A stretch of DNA of 64,000 nucleotides, from the NCBI RefSeq assembly GCF_036588685.1, contig NC_086386.1:21534931-21598930 (forward strand), read 5' to 3'. The stretch's first letter is position 1. The number at the start of each line of letters is the position of its first letter. Of this stretch, positions 11,290-21,500 are shown in pieces. Source of the stretch: Mytilus trossulus (lineage: Eukaryota > Mollusca > Bivalvia > Mytilida > Mytilidae). The position numbers and the translations under genes are program-made. The notes under the pieces are model-generated. The model worked only from the letters and a program-made list of their open reading frames with translations. It ran no database searches and had not been told where the DNA came from.

Positions 11290-11778
11290 AATTAAATAAA
11301 ACTTGATAAAAATCGTGTTTTTCATGTTTGATATTTTACTCAACACGAACGTTGCATATAAACTTTTTATTATGATTAATTTCCAAGGCTATGATACAAT
11401 AGTACTAGTATATCATTTAAATTTGATATAATAATCAATAATCTTTACAAACAATTATTTTAAGAATTGAATGCTTCTTTTTGTAACTTTATAGGGTTGT
11501 AAAAGCGTTGACCGTGCATACATGTTTAAAATAAAGCGCTTCTGCGCTTCATACAAAATGTACTTCGGTCAACGCTTTTACACCCCAATAAATTTACAAA
11601 AAGAAGCATTCAATTCTTAGAATAATTGTTTGTAAAGATTATTGATTATTATATCAAATTTAAATGATATACTAGTACTATTGTATAATAGCCTTGGAAA
11701 TTAATCATAATAAAAAGTTTATATGCAACGTTCGTGTTGAGTAAAATATCAAACACATGACAGTTTTATTTAGTAACT
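11290..11778. repeat. Large foldback repeat, arms about 240 bp
   Basis: The sequence from about 11290 to 11540 is mirrored as its reverse complement from about 11545 to 11778. Pairs include CAACACGAACGTTGCATATA with TATATGCAACGTTCGTGTTG, TTCCAAGGCTAT with ATAGCCTTGGAA, and GTAAAAGCGTTGACCG with CGGTCAACGCTTTTAC. The centre is AGCGCTTCTGCGCT near 11541. Arm identity looks above 90% by eye. It has the architecture of a large MITE or foldback transposon. The upstream piece 11160-11280 (ATTTTGATTGGCTAACTGCA..) is also a familiar mussel repeat. Confidence 0.85.
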
Positions 11779-11880
11779 CGATTTTAATATCATCTTACAA
11801 GAAATGGTGGTTGCAAAAATTCTTAAATTCGATGTCAGCGGTTGTTTTGTTATCATATTTAAAATATTAGTATATTTTTC

Positions 11881-12541
11881 AACAGTTTGTACTTGATTTT
11901 GCCTTTTTTAACTTGTTTGGTTTCAAGCGTCACTGATGAATCTTTTGTAGACGAAACGCGCGTCTGGCGTAAGTATAATATTTAATCCCGGTATCTTTGA
12001 TGAGTTTATTAACAACCACTGGGTTGTTGCCACTGCTGATGGAGTTTTAATATCACCAGCCCAGTAGTCAGCATTGTTGTGATGACATCAATTATCATTG
12101 ATATGGTCATTGTTTTGACCTTGTCGATAGTAAAGGCGAGTAATCACAAAATCATCTTCTATGTTCTGTTTGCTTTACTGTAGTGAAAATAAACATGGAG
12201 ACATTGGCGCGTGACGGCGTTGCGGGCCTATTGTTACATTTAATGGCAAACGGTAAAACGTTAAACAAATAAAATAGTCTAAAATACAAAACTAAAACTA
12301 TAACTTATTCACAACAGTTATATTTATAAATTAACTGTTTACAAAACTTTTGAATTTTTGAAATACTATGGCTTTTCTACCTCAGGAATATATTACCGTA
12401 CCTTAGTTGTATTGGCAAAATGTTTAGGAATTATGGTCCTCAATGCTTTTTCAATGTCGAACATTATTTGGCCTTTTTAACTTTGGATTCGAGCGTCACT
12501 GATGAGTCTTTTGTAGATGAAATGCGCGTCTGACATTAATA
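11881..12541 (+). repeat. Repeat R1, tail plus full body plus second tail
   Basis: A tail (AGCGTCACTGATGAATC.. GACGAAACGCGCGTCTGG at about 11925-11970) is followed directly by an R1 body (ACTGGGTTGTTGCC.. ATCACCAGCCCAGTA.. CTGTTTACAAAACTTTTGAA). A second tail (GAGCGTCACTGATGAG.. ATGCGCGTCTG) ends near 12532. This shows the family's complete order: body then tail, with copies able to sit in tandem. Confidence 0.7.
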
Positions 12542-12544
12542 TAA

Positions 12545-13000
12545 AAAGTAAAAACACAATAATACTGAACTCCGAGTAAAATTCAAAAAGGAAATCCAAA
12601 ATCAAATGGCAAAATCAAAAGTCCACACACATCAAACGAATGGATAACAACTATCATATTCTTGACTTGGTACATGCATTTTCTAATGTAGAAAATGGTG
12701 GATTGAACCTGGTTTTATAGCCCGCTAAACCTCTCACTTGTATGACAGTCGCATCAAATTCCATATCATTGTCAACGATGCATGAAAAAAACAAACATAC
12801 TCAAAGAGTAAAAATGTCAAAAATAGGGGTACAGCAGTCAATATTGTGTTATCATCTTAATATCACTATCAAAACAACAAATGTAACGAAGAAGCACAAA
12901 AAGGAATACATCAAATTTAACATACTCATTTTGCTTCTCTTTTACGACTTAATATATCTATGTAAAGTCTACCCGTAAAGGATAGAAGGTTTTCAGTAAA
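12545..13000 (-). repeat. Repeat R2, near-complete copy
   Basis: Reverse complement of the sequence at 41325-41825 over essentially its whole length. Shared blocks are CTACCCGTAAAGGAT, GTAACGAAGAAGCACAAA, CAGTCAATATTGTGTTATCAT, TTGTCAACGATGCATGA, GTATGACAGTCGCATCAAATT, CTTGACTTGGTACA and a GAGTAAAATTCA end. Partial copies occur at least six more times in the window. The open frame 12742-12978 lies inside it. Confidence 0.75.
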
Positions 13001-13689
13001 ATAAAGCTTAATCCTGGTATCTATGATGAGTTTATTTATATCAAAAGATATAAAAACAATATACAAGAAATTACCTTTCTAATTTTGAAACGTGATCTTA
13101 TATATTTGTTTTATTTCTTTAAAGTCAGATGGAAAGTTTTATCTCGGAAAAGAACAGTGTGTATCATACATCAGATTAGCAGTTCCACTTGTGACTTAGA
13201 CCGTCCACACCATCACTCCAATACGAGTATCTTCAGGTGCAAGGCCATATATGTTCTAAAAAGAATGTCCTGATGTATATGTACCATTGATCAAGACAAT
13301 AAAGATCCAAAAAAAACTCCGACGGTGAACCTACGTGACTGAAGATTTTAAATGGACATGACATTTCATCATGTAAAATTTGCTAACAAAACCTTTAAAT
13401 AGACTAATTAAGAAGGGATATAGTTACGATACTGTTTTCAGGTTATTAAAGATTGCATATCGGAGCGTTAATATTGATACACTTATAGGGTCCTTGCTTC
13501 GGAACTATTTATTTAAAAACCAGTTGTTGGTATGACACGGATTATGTTCTTCTCATATATGTTATGATGGTATGATACTAAACCCCTCACGGGAAGGATT
13601 ATGTTTGATATTCAAATGATGAAGACATAATCTTTCAATCAGTTTAATTGAAGTCTTGAGCTATTTTGCGTATTGTTATGCGTTTACTT
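13001..13689. other. No gene seen
   Basis: AT-rich sequence. A short remnant of an R1 end (CCTGGTATCTATGATGAG near 13013) is visible. The open frame 13085-13273 has no recognisable domain. Confidence 0.45.
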
Positions 13690-14025
13690 TTCTACATTGG
13701 CTAAAGGTATAGGGGAAGGGTTGAGATCTCATAAACATGTTTAACCCCTGAATTGTTTGTGCCTGTCCCAAGTCAGGGTCCTCTGGCCTTTGTTAGTCTT
13801 GTATTATTTTAATTTTAGTTTCTTGTGTACAATTTGGAGTTAAGTATGGCGTTCATTATCACTGAACTAGTATATATATGTGTCTAGGGGCCAGCTGAAG
13901 GACGCCTCCGGTGTGGGAATTTCTCGATGCATTGAGACCTTTTGGGTGACCTTCTGCTGTTGTCTGCTCTATGATCGAGTTGATGTCTCTTTGACACATT
14001 CCCCATTTCCATTATCAATTTTATG
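13690..14025 (+). repeat. Repeat R4
   Basis: Contains GGGTTGAGATCTCATAAACATG, GTCCCAAGTCAGGGTCCTC, TTTGTTAGTCTTGTATT, GCCAGCTGAAGGACGCCTCC and the ending GTCTCTTTGACACATTCCCC. Matches the outer parts of 7740-8145, the tail at 31390-31440 and 31905-32010. Confidence 0.65.
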
Positions 14026-14044
14026 TAAGCATCACTAGCAACAT

Positions 14045-14545
14045 GGACTACTGAGTAGAAAGTTGATGAATCAGTAGTATGTCAAAGAACGTCTCGTCCT
14101 TTTTCCAAAAAAAGTTCATCGGAAGGTACCAAGACCTTGTTGATAAATATTCCGTATCAACTTCTCAAATAATACACGATGGTCTTAATGTATAGATTCT
14201 GCGTACTGGTCTTGTTTATTAGCTTAACAACATGTTTTACTGTTCTTTCATTTGACTTTGTTCTATTATTAATATTACTTTTACTGTTAAATGGTTTTAT
14301 GTGATATCCGTTTGACGTGGCTCGATACTTATACATCTCGTCAATGTTTGTGTATTGGCTTTCATTTTTTGGTGGTTCGTATATGCGACTCTTTGTATGT
14401 CTTTTGTTCTTATTACGTGACTCTGTACTTTAAAAGATCCAGTCAGTATTATTCTGGTCTATTATATGTCATTATGATATATTTCTATTATGAATTACTA
14501 TATACGTTGAACCACAAACGTCAAAATCATTCAATCGCGTAGTGG
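14045..14545 (+). mobile_element. Penelope-like element, 3' fragment (family P2)
   Basis: Translates in pieces to the C-terminal end of a Penelope-type reverse transcriptase (RKLMNQ.YVKERL, then a GRYQ(D/E)LVDKYSVSTSQ-like end at about 14130-14165). A 3' untranslated stretch with TTACTTTTACTGTTAAAT and TTTGACGTGGCTC follows. The same order is found at 40160-41100. No intact catalytic domain; 5'-truncated. Confidence 0.7.
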
Positions 14546-14894
14546 AATTAACTATTTTTGGATTCTCATAAATTCTACCTATAACTTTTGGACTAGTTTA
14601 AATCTCGGTCTATTTCTGTAATTTGTTCTTACATACTTTTGATTTTTTAACTCTGTATGCTTACATTGCCTAAGTAAATTTTAAAACTGTTTGTATGCAC
14701 AATGAACGACAAATTTATGTGACGTATACATATTTTATGACGTCAGACACTCAAGTCAATCCATGTGCTCGTAGATAGATGTTTTTGTGTTCTGTTAAAT
14801 TGTCCCTTTTAAAATTGTTATGCGATGATGACTGATGTACCCATATTTTGACTATTTTATTAATTGTGACTGTTTATTTAACGCATCATGTAAA

Positions 14895-15125
14895 TATAAC
14901 GGAATTTGATGAGACTGTAATAAAAGAGAGAGGGTTAGCGCTATAGAACCAGATTTAATCCACCATTTTCTACATTTGAAAATGCCTGTACCAAGTCAGG
15001 AATGTGACAGTTCTTGTCTATTTGTTTTTGGTGCGTTTTGTTATTTGATTTTACCATGTGATTATGGACTTTCCGTATTGATTTTCCTCTGAGTTCAGTA
15101 TTTTTGTGATTTTACTTTTTACGTA
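14895..15125 (+). repeat. Repeat R2, partial
   Basis: Matches 41590-41815: GGAATTTGATG.GACTGT, TTAATCCACCATTTTCTACAT, AAAATGCCTGTACCAAGTCAGG, TTTCCGTATTGATTTTCCTC and GTTCAGTATTTTTGTGATTTTAC. Confidence 0.7.
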
Positions 15126-15299
15126 TAAGTCGAAAACGGTTCGGTAACAGCGAGTATTCTTACGTTTGCACTTCATATCATATTTGATTAAAGTAGTTTT
15201 GTATGCTGCTAAGAACCTATCTTATGAGTCCAGTCCTTTTCAACATAGTTTTAAAGCTTGATCTGTTTTAACTCTTATAATTTGACCTCTTATAATTTG

Positions 15300-15585
15300 A
15301 CCTACCGATATAGACTATTTACCGGATTTGTAATCACATAAGCTACACGACGGGTGCCGCATGTGGAGCAGGATCTGCTTACCCTTCCGGAGCACCTGAG
15401 ATCACCCCTAGTTTTTTGGTGGGGTTCGTGTTGTTTATTCTTTAGTTTTCTATGTTGTGTCATGTGAACTATTGATTTTCTGTTTGTCTTTTTCATTTTT
15501 AGCCATGGCGTTGTCAGTTTGTTTTAGATTTACGAGTTTGACTGTCACTTTGGTATCTTTCGTCCCTCTTTTATAACTGTGTCTC
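15300..15585 (+). mobile_element. Penelope-like element, 3' fragment (family P1)
   Basis: Shares with 20465-20760 and 46555-46770 the blocks TAGACTATTTACCGGAT, GGGTGCCGCATGTGGAGCAG, CTTACCCTTCCGGAGCACCT, GGTGGGGTTCGTGTTG, TTAGCCATGGCGTTGTCAG and TTTGGTATCTTTCGTCCCTC. This is the distal end of the element downstream of the reverse transcriptase. The minus-strand open frame at 15302-15496 is spurious. Confidence 0.65.
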
Positions 15586-18490
15586 AATTTAGTGTGATGG
15601 TTAAGCGCTCACAAACATGTTGTACACTGCCATATTCTGAATTTGTTTGTCATAAACCAGAGGCATGTAATCCAGAGATTGTTTTTGATTGCTGTCCGTT
15701 ATTGATCGGTTGGTTGTTGATTTAATTGTGCATTAATTCATTGATTTGCTCTACATTTTAACATCTCGCTGCTTTTTATAGCCTAGAAAACGATATGTGT
15801 TTTGCTTATTCTTGCAAGTAAACGCTAACCTGTAGCTGTAATCAACATTTTCCTTGTTGTTAGACATAGACTTATGAGCAATCATACCAACTATCGTCTT
15901 GTATATATATTATTCTATTAGAAGACCCTTTAATTTGAGGAATTTCATATTCAAAATATATGTATTTTATCCCTTAATCACTCCCACTTAAATAACTTGA
16001 GCATGAACAAGATGAAAATGTGCAATATTTGTATATCAAATATCGTCTGCCTAAATATTACATCAGTCGTATATGATATTTTAGCTAAACACTGATTTTG
16101 TGACACAAATAGTCTTGACTGAAGGAAATCTTTGACATTTCAAAATAGCATACAGCTAAACCAATCAAAACATTTGAATTGAGACGTGTTACAAATTCAC
16201 CTTTTTCATTTGTTTGTATGTTAACTTAAAAAATGGTTTATCATGGTTTTGGGAATCAAATACTTGACGTACATTTCTTTATTTCTGTGAATATAAATTA
16301 GTTATGGTGTGATAAAGAAATGTCAAAGTTAATATTTCAATGCCATTTACAAAGAAAAAGTTCAAGTTCACGTAACGACATTATGGAAGCATGCATTTCG
16401 GCCAAATTCCAATGCCTGTTTGTGATTTTTTTTAAATTTTGTTTTGAATAATTAGAAATTTCCTACATTTTGGAAGCCTAGCGACGATATGATGAAATTT
16501 TAATAACCGATAAACCAAATTGTATAGGTGTGCATTACTTGCTACAAACAATACATTTTCTGAGTCTTACTAAAAAGTAAAAAAACGAATGGACAGCAAC
16601 TGTCATATTCCTGACTTGGTACAGACATTTTCAAAGGTAGAAAATGGTGGATTAAACCTGGTTTTATAGCGCTAAACCGGAAGAGAAGTTTTTGAGTATA
16701 TTATTTCGTATAGCCTGTTTGGCGTCTAAACAAATATACGAACTGTTTCAAGATGACCGATTTATTGATTTTCAAAACGACTACTTGTAATTGCACAAAG
16801 TTGTAATACATGTCTCTTCAGTGGTATGTTCGATGTCAAAATTTTCGATAAAATCCAAAACAAATCCAGATAAGTTGTGAAAAATAAAAATAAATCTAAC
16901 TGAAAATAACTGACAATAACTGATTATGTAATTAAAACTGTACCCTTATTTCGATCCTTCCCGGATATATTTACACCCAGCTGTAAACTTTTTTATGAAC
17001 ATATAACATTGCCATCAAAAACGACTAACAAAAGGAACAGAAAGGTCGTCCCGTTAAGATGTCTCCGTGATAATTTATAAACCACGTATTCAATCGTAAC
17101 GATATATTAAGTTGTGATCTATTTTTCTATTGTCTTGATTGTATCGATCGTGTTCAGTTGTTGCAATATGTTTAGATATGATTCCTTACGTAAATTGGCT
17201 CGAGTTGCTTTTAAGGTTCGTGTTTTATTCAGTCATTATTAAGATTATGACTTTATCATTTCAATTAACTGGCTTTACTGATTTTGAAAAGTCTCGATCG
17301 CTTTAGGACGTTGGGATTGGTTTACAGTTGATCGATTAAATTAACTGATTCAATACATTTTCATGACAAAAAAATAAATCACAAAATGCTGAACGCTGAG
17401 TAAAATTCAAAACGGAAAGTCCCTAATCAAAAGACAAGATCAAAAGCTGAAACACATCCAACGAAAGGATAACAACTGTCACGACTTGGTACATAAGCCT
17501 GTTGTTATAGTTAGCTAAACCTCTCATTTGTATGACAGTCGCATCAAATTCCATTATACTGACACAACGATAAACAAACAGACATAATAGGTAAAAATGT
17601 CAATCGAGACAATTGAGGCTTCAGATTTGCATGATCAATGTTGATTTGTAATAAGGATAGATGATTTGCATTTTTTTATTTTTAATTAATTTGACAGTTG
17701 ATGCCAATCGTCAGCAATCGAATACTAGTATTTCATTACGATCGCTTTTCAATTGTTATTGAGTTGATTGGGTCGGTATGTCGACAGATGTAAAACTCAA
17801 CTTTTGTGAGTTGTGTCAATCGGTTGTCGAATACTGTGCAACTTTCATGTCTCATACGCGTAAGGAAGAGAAAACCTTCATATTCCTAACTATTCCTGAC
17901 TGGGTAGGTATTGCCAATGTTAAAGACAGCCTACATGTATGTATCTGAAGCATTAAACTTTAAGTTCTGTGTTGTCAATTGCGTTTTCCTCAACCTTTTC
18001 TTTAGAGTAAGCCCTGTTGATATTGGCGGTTTCTACTTTTGTTTCATTGTATTTGCAATCCACAACTTGTCGTTTAGTGTTTACATATACGCAATTTCTT
18101 AACTGATGGAAGATTTGTTTGAAAAGGGGAAAACTTTAAATCAATGTTAAGAACATTTTCATAATTACATCTATCTAAAGAAGTGTCTATTTGAGAAAAA
18201 TTGTAGGGCTGAAAACTACTTGTTGTTTATAGAAATTTTACATTAACGAAGCAATATGAAAGATGACACTTCTACGGGAATATTAAAATTAACGTTTTAC
18301 AATAAAATAGGTGAACGTGATATTTAATTTCCCATAAATCAACTGTTCATGTTTAATTGTTCAATTTTCGCCATATTTATGATTATTACTTTTCTACAAG
18401 AAAAATGAGCACCTTTATAACAGGTAGATTATCCTGTATAAAAATGAATTACCATCTTTTAATAAATCAAAGGAAATTTACACCTCTACA
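15586..18490. other. No gene seen; R2 fragments at about 16570-16685 and 17375-17605 (-)
   Basis: Two minus-strand R2 pieces are visible. The rest is AT-rich sequence without supported ORFs. The open frame 17911-18102 is hydrophobic by base composition only. The promoter and 5' UTR of the following five-exon gene should lie at the right end, but no clear core promoter motif could be assigned. Confidence 0.45.
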
Positions 18491-18536
18491 ATGCATTTCT
18501 TTGGACTACCTTTTGGAATTATTATAATATTTTGTG
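18491..18536 (+). CDS. Cysteine-rich glycoprotein gene, exon 1 (signal peptide)
   Basis: ATG at 18491 opens a short hydrophobic run of 15 codons plus one base. The donor GTTTGT begins at 18537. This is the only nearby ATG-led hydrophobic stretch whose phase (1) fits exon 2. Joining makes the split codon GAA. An alternative first exon further upstream cannot be excluded. Confidence 0.5.
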
Positions 18537-21500
18537 GTTTGTCATTTTCAATGCATTTAAATATTAAGTCTAATTGCATGTGTTGTATATAAGAGCTATT
18601 TTTTACTAATTTCATATATTGTTCTTTGATTTGTAATTTTTACCAAAAGATGTTTTTTTTTCAATTCCACAGAAAAACTTTATTTTAAAATATGATTTTT
18701 TATTAACTAAATGTAATATTGGACTTGTAATTTAGATTTACCTTGTGTTTTAAAACTTCAAACACCTAGTATATAATTAAACTATGCTTTTTAGTTGTTT
18801 TATTGTGGGTTTTTTATTGGTTTATTTTTTCAGAATTGTATTTTGCCTTTGGTATACGTAATAGCTTATGCAATGATGCTGCAGCAAGTATTGGGGATTG
18901 CACTTCGGAGGCAGGTTTGCTGCTTGATCGTTCCGGAACATTTATTCTTGAAAGTCAAGACTATTTCACTGGTTGTACAATAAGGTAAGTTAAGTTGTGT
19001 AAATCACGAAGGAACGTTACGATTTATATGCCTGTTACCTTTAATAACAGAAATAACAAAAATTAAATATTAAAAACATTTGTTTTTATATAATGCAATC
19101 TAATCGTACAAACATTTACTCAACACGATATGTCTACATCTTTAGCTCAAGATTATTCAAATATCAAAACGATTAAAACCAAAATATTAATACAGACACT
19201 AAAGCATAAAACGAAGATAATTAACAAACATATCAAACCTCGGTGAATATTTAAAACAGAATTCAAATATTTACTTGCCATTGAAAATAAAAACAAAATA
19301 CAGTATCATCAAATATCATTTGCCAGTCGACATCAAAATACAAATCAGCATTAAAAAATCCACCATGATTTTGATATTAATTGAATCATTGCAGTCTTAT
19401 AACCACGCTATCCGAATGTTACGAGAATGTAACTGATAGTTGTCCAGTATACCGGGGTGATGGACCACAATTGATGGACAAAACCACATATAAATCATTT
19501 CTAATTGGGACATGCGTAAACCAATATGGTAAGTTAGACTAAAGTTTGTACACTTTTTATTAACATACGAATGCTTTGTAATGAAAGAGTTTTATGGTAG
19601 TTGTATGATTTTTGCTTACATGAAAATAAATTCCTCAAGCCAAACTGCCTCATATCAAATTTTAAAACTGTCTTTTGAATCCTGTAAAATCATTTCAAGG
19701 ATCAGGAGACAAAATCATCATGTGTGTGTTAAAAGTTGAATTATACGAACTAGGAAGTAATGTACTGTTGATTTAGCCTTTGTATTTCAGTATTTGAAGA
19801 GGGTTTGTTTTGTATTGGAAATAAGCTACCCGATATGACAACATATATCAACCAGAATTGTCTTTCTTCACAGTTCTATTACGAAACTATATGGGATGCA
19901 TATATAGAAATGGGTGACTGGAATTGGCAAAGGTTTTGTAGGTAAGTTAAATGTGTAATAATGTTAAAAAGTTATACTTCAATATATATTTATAACTTAT
20001 CGAAGTTGTTACAGCTCCACTTGTTCGTATGTAACCTTCCTAACTACAGATACAATTAAGTCGGCCTCATATCTTGACTTCCATCTACAAATTGACAATG
20101 AGGGTCGGTAAAAAACAAAACTTTACGACAAAAGTAATGATTTCAACTTTCCAATTGTGAACTTTCCATATCTTAGTAGCAAGATTCCAGCAGTACCTGC
20201 ATACGAGGTATATATCTCCCAATTGATACAATATTCCCGTGCTTACATTTGCTATCATGATTTTTCTGATAGAGGGTTGCTATCATAAAGGAAGCTATTA
20301 AACCATTAGTTCCAAATTGTGAAGTTGAAATCATCCCTTCTTAAATTTTACGGACGCCATCACGAATTGGTTGATCGTTATGGAATAACCGTTTCACAAA
20401 TGATATAGGATATGTTTCGTACGTCGTAACTACAACCCCCTTCCCTTTTATGAAGGTGAACTACCGAATTAGACTATTTACCGGATGTGTTACCATATAA
20501 GCAACACGAAGGGTGCCACATGTGGAGCAGGATCTGTTGACCCTTCCGGAGCACCCCTATATTTTGGTGGTTTCGTGTTGCTTATTCTTTAGTTTTCTAT
20601 GTTGTGTAATGTGTACTATTGTTTGTCTGTTTTTCTTTTCATTTTTAGCCATGGCTTTGTCAGTTTTTTTTCGATTTATGTGTTTGACTGTCACACTGGT
20701 ATCTTTCGTCCCTCTTTCCGAAGATTCGAGATCTTCTGGGGAGTTTTATGTGCACGCACATCCCTAGTAGTTTTAGTGAGGTTTATGTGCACGCATACAT
20801 CAGACATCTTTGGTGGGTTTTAACAACCAATAAAGGTCCAAGTAACTGCTGATGAATGTTTCGTCCTCGAGTGTGTTGTCATCCCAGTAGTCGGCATTGC
20901 TAGTATTGTATTGACATGCAATACCATTGATATGTTTATTTTTTGTAAATGAAATGCATATGAAAACAGTTGATTACAAGAAACAATCAATTTTGTCTGC
21001 CGCAGGTAAAGGTTGCTGAAGGTGCATTTGTTACAATTTTTCGAAATGTTTGGTTGCTCTACAACTACTTTTTTTCATTTTGGCCCACAACCTGTTTTGA
21101 GTCGAGCACAAAAAAAAGCCATGATATGTAGACAGTCTCGCATCTGGCGTTCAACAATAAAAACCTGGTACCTTTGGAGAATTTTGACGCCTTTTTTAAC
21201 ATTATTCTATTCATTGTTAGCAATTTTTTTAAATCAAATGGGGATAAAACAACAATATTGAAAAGATACAAACACAGCTAAAAGTATGAAAAAAATTAGG
21301 TTTAGATTTAAAAGAAAGTTAAATCGCTCTACATGTTCACTTGGCGGCCCAAAGAGGAATCTCGTTATTTGTTATTATTGGAGAGTGTTTAGTGCTGATG
21401 TCATATCTTAGATACTAATACTTTTTGATTAATTTATACACAACTTTGTTTTCATTTGTGTTGAATTAATCTGTCTTTGTTAAATTCATCTCGTACTAGT

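Noticed and set aside
12742..12978. 78-aa open frame
   Set aside because: Entirely inside repeat R2. The other R2 copies do not keep it open.
20513..20823. Two overlapping open frames of 74-84 aa
   Set aside because: They lie in the 3' part of a Penelope-like fragment that recurs at 15.3, 46.6 and 51.4 kb.
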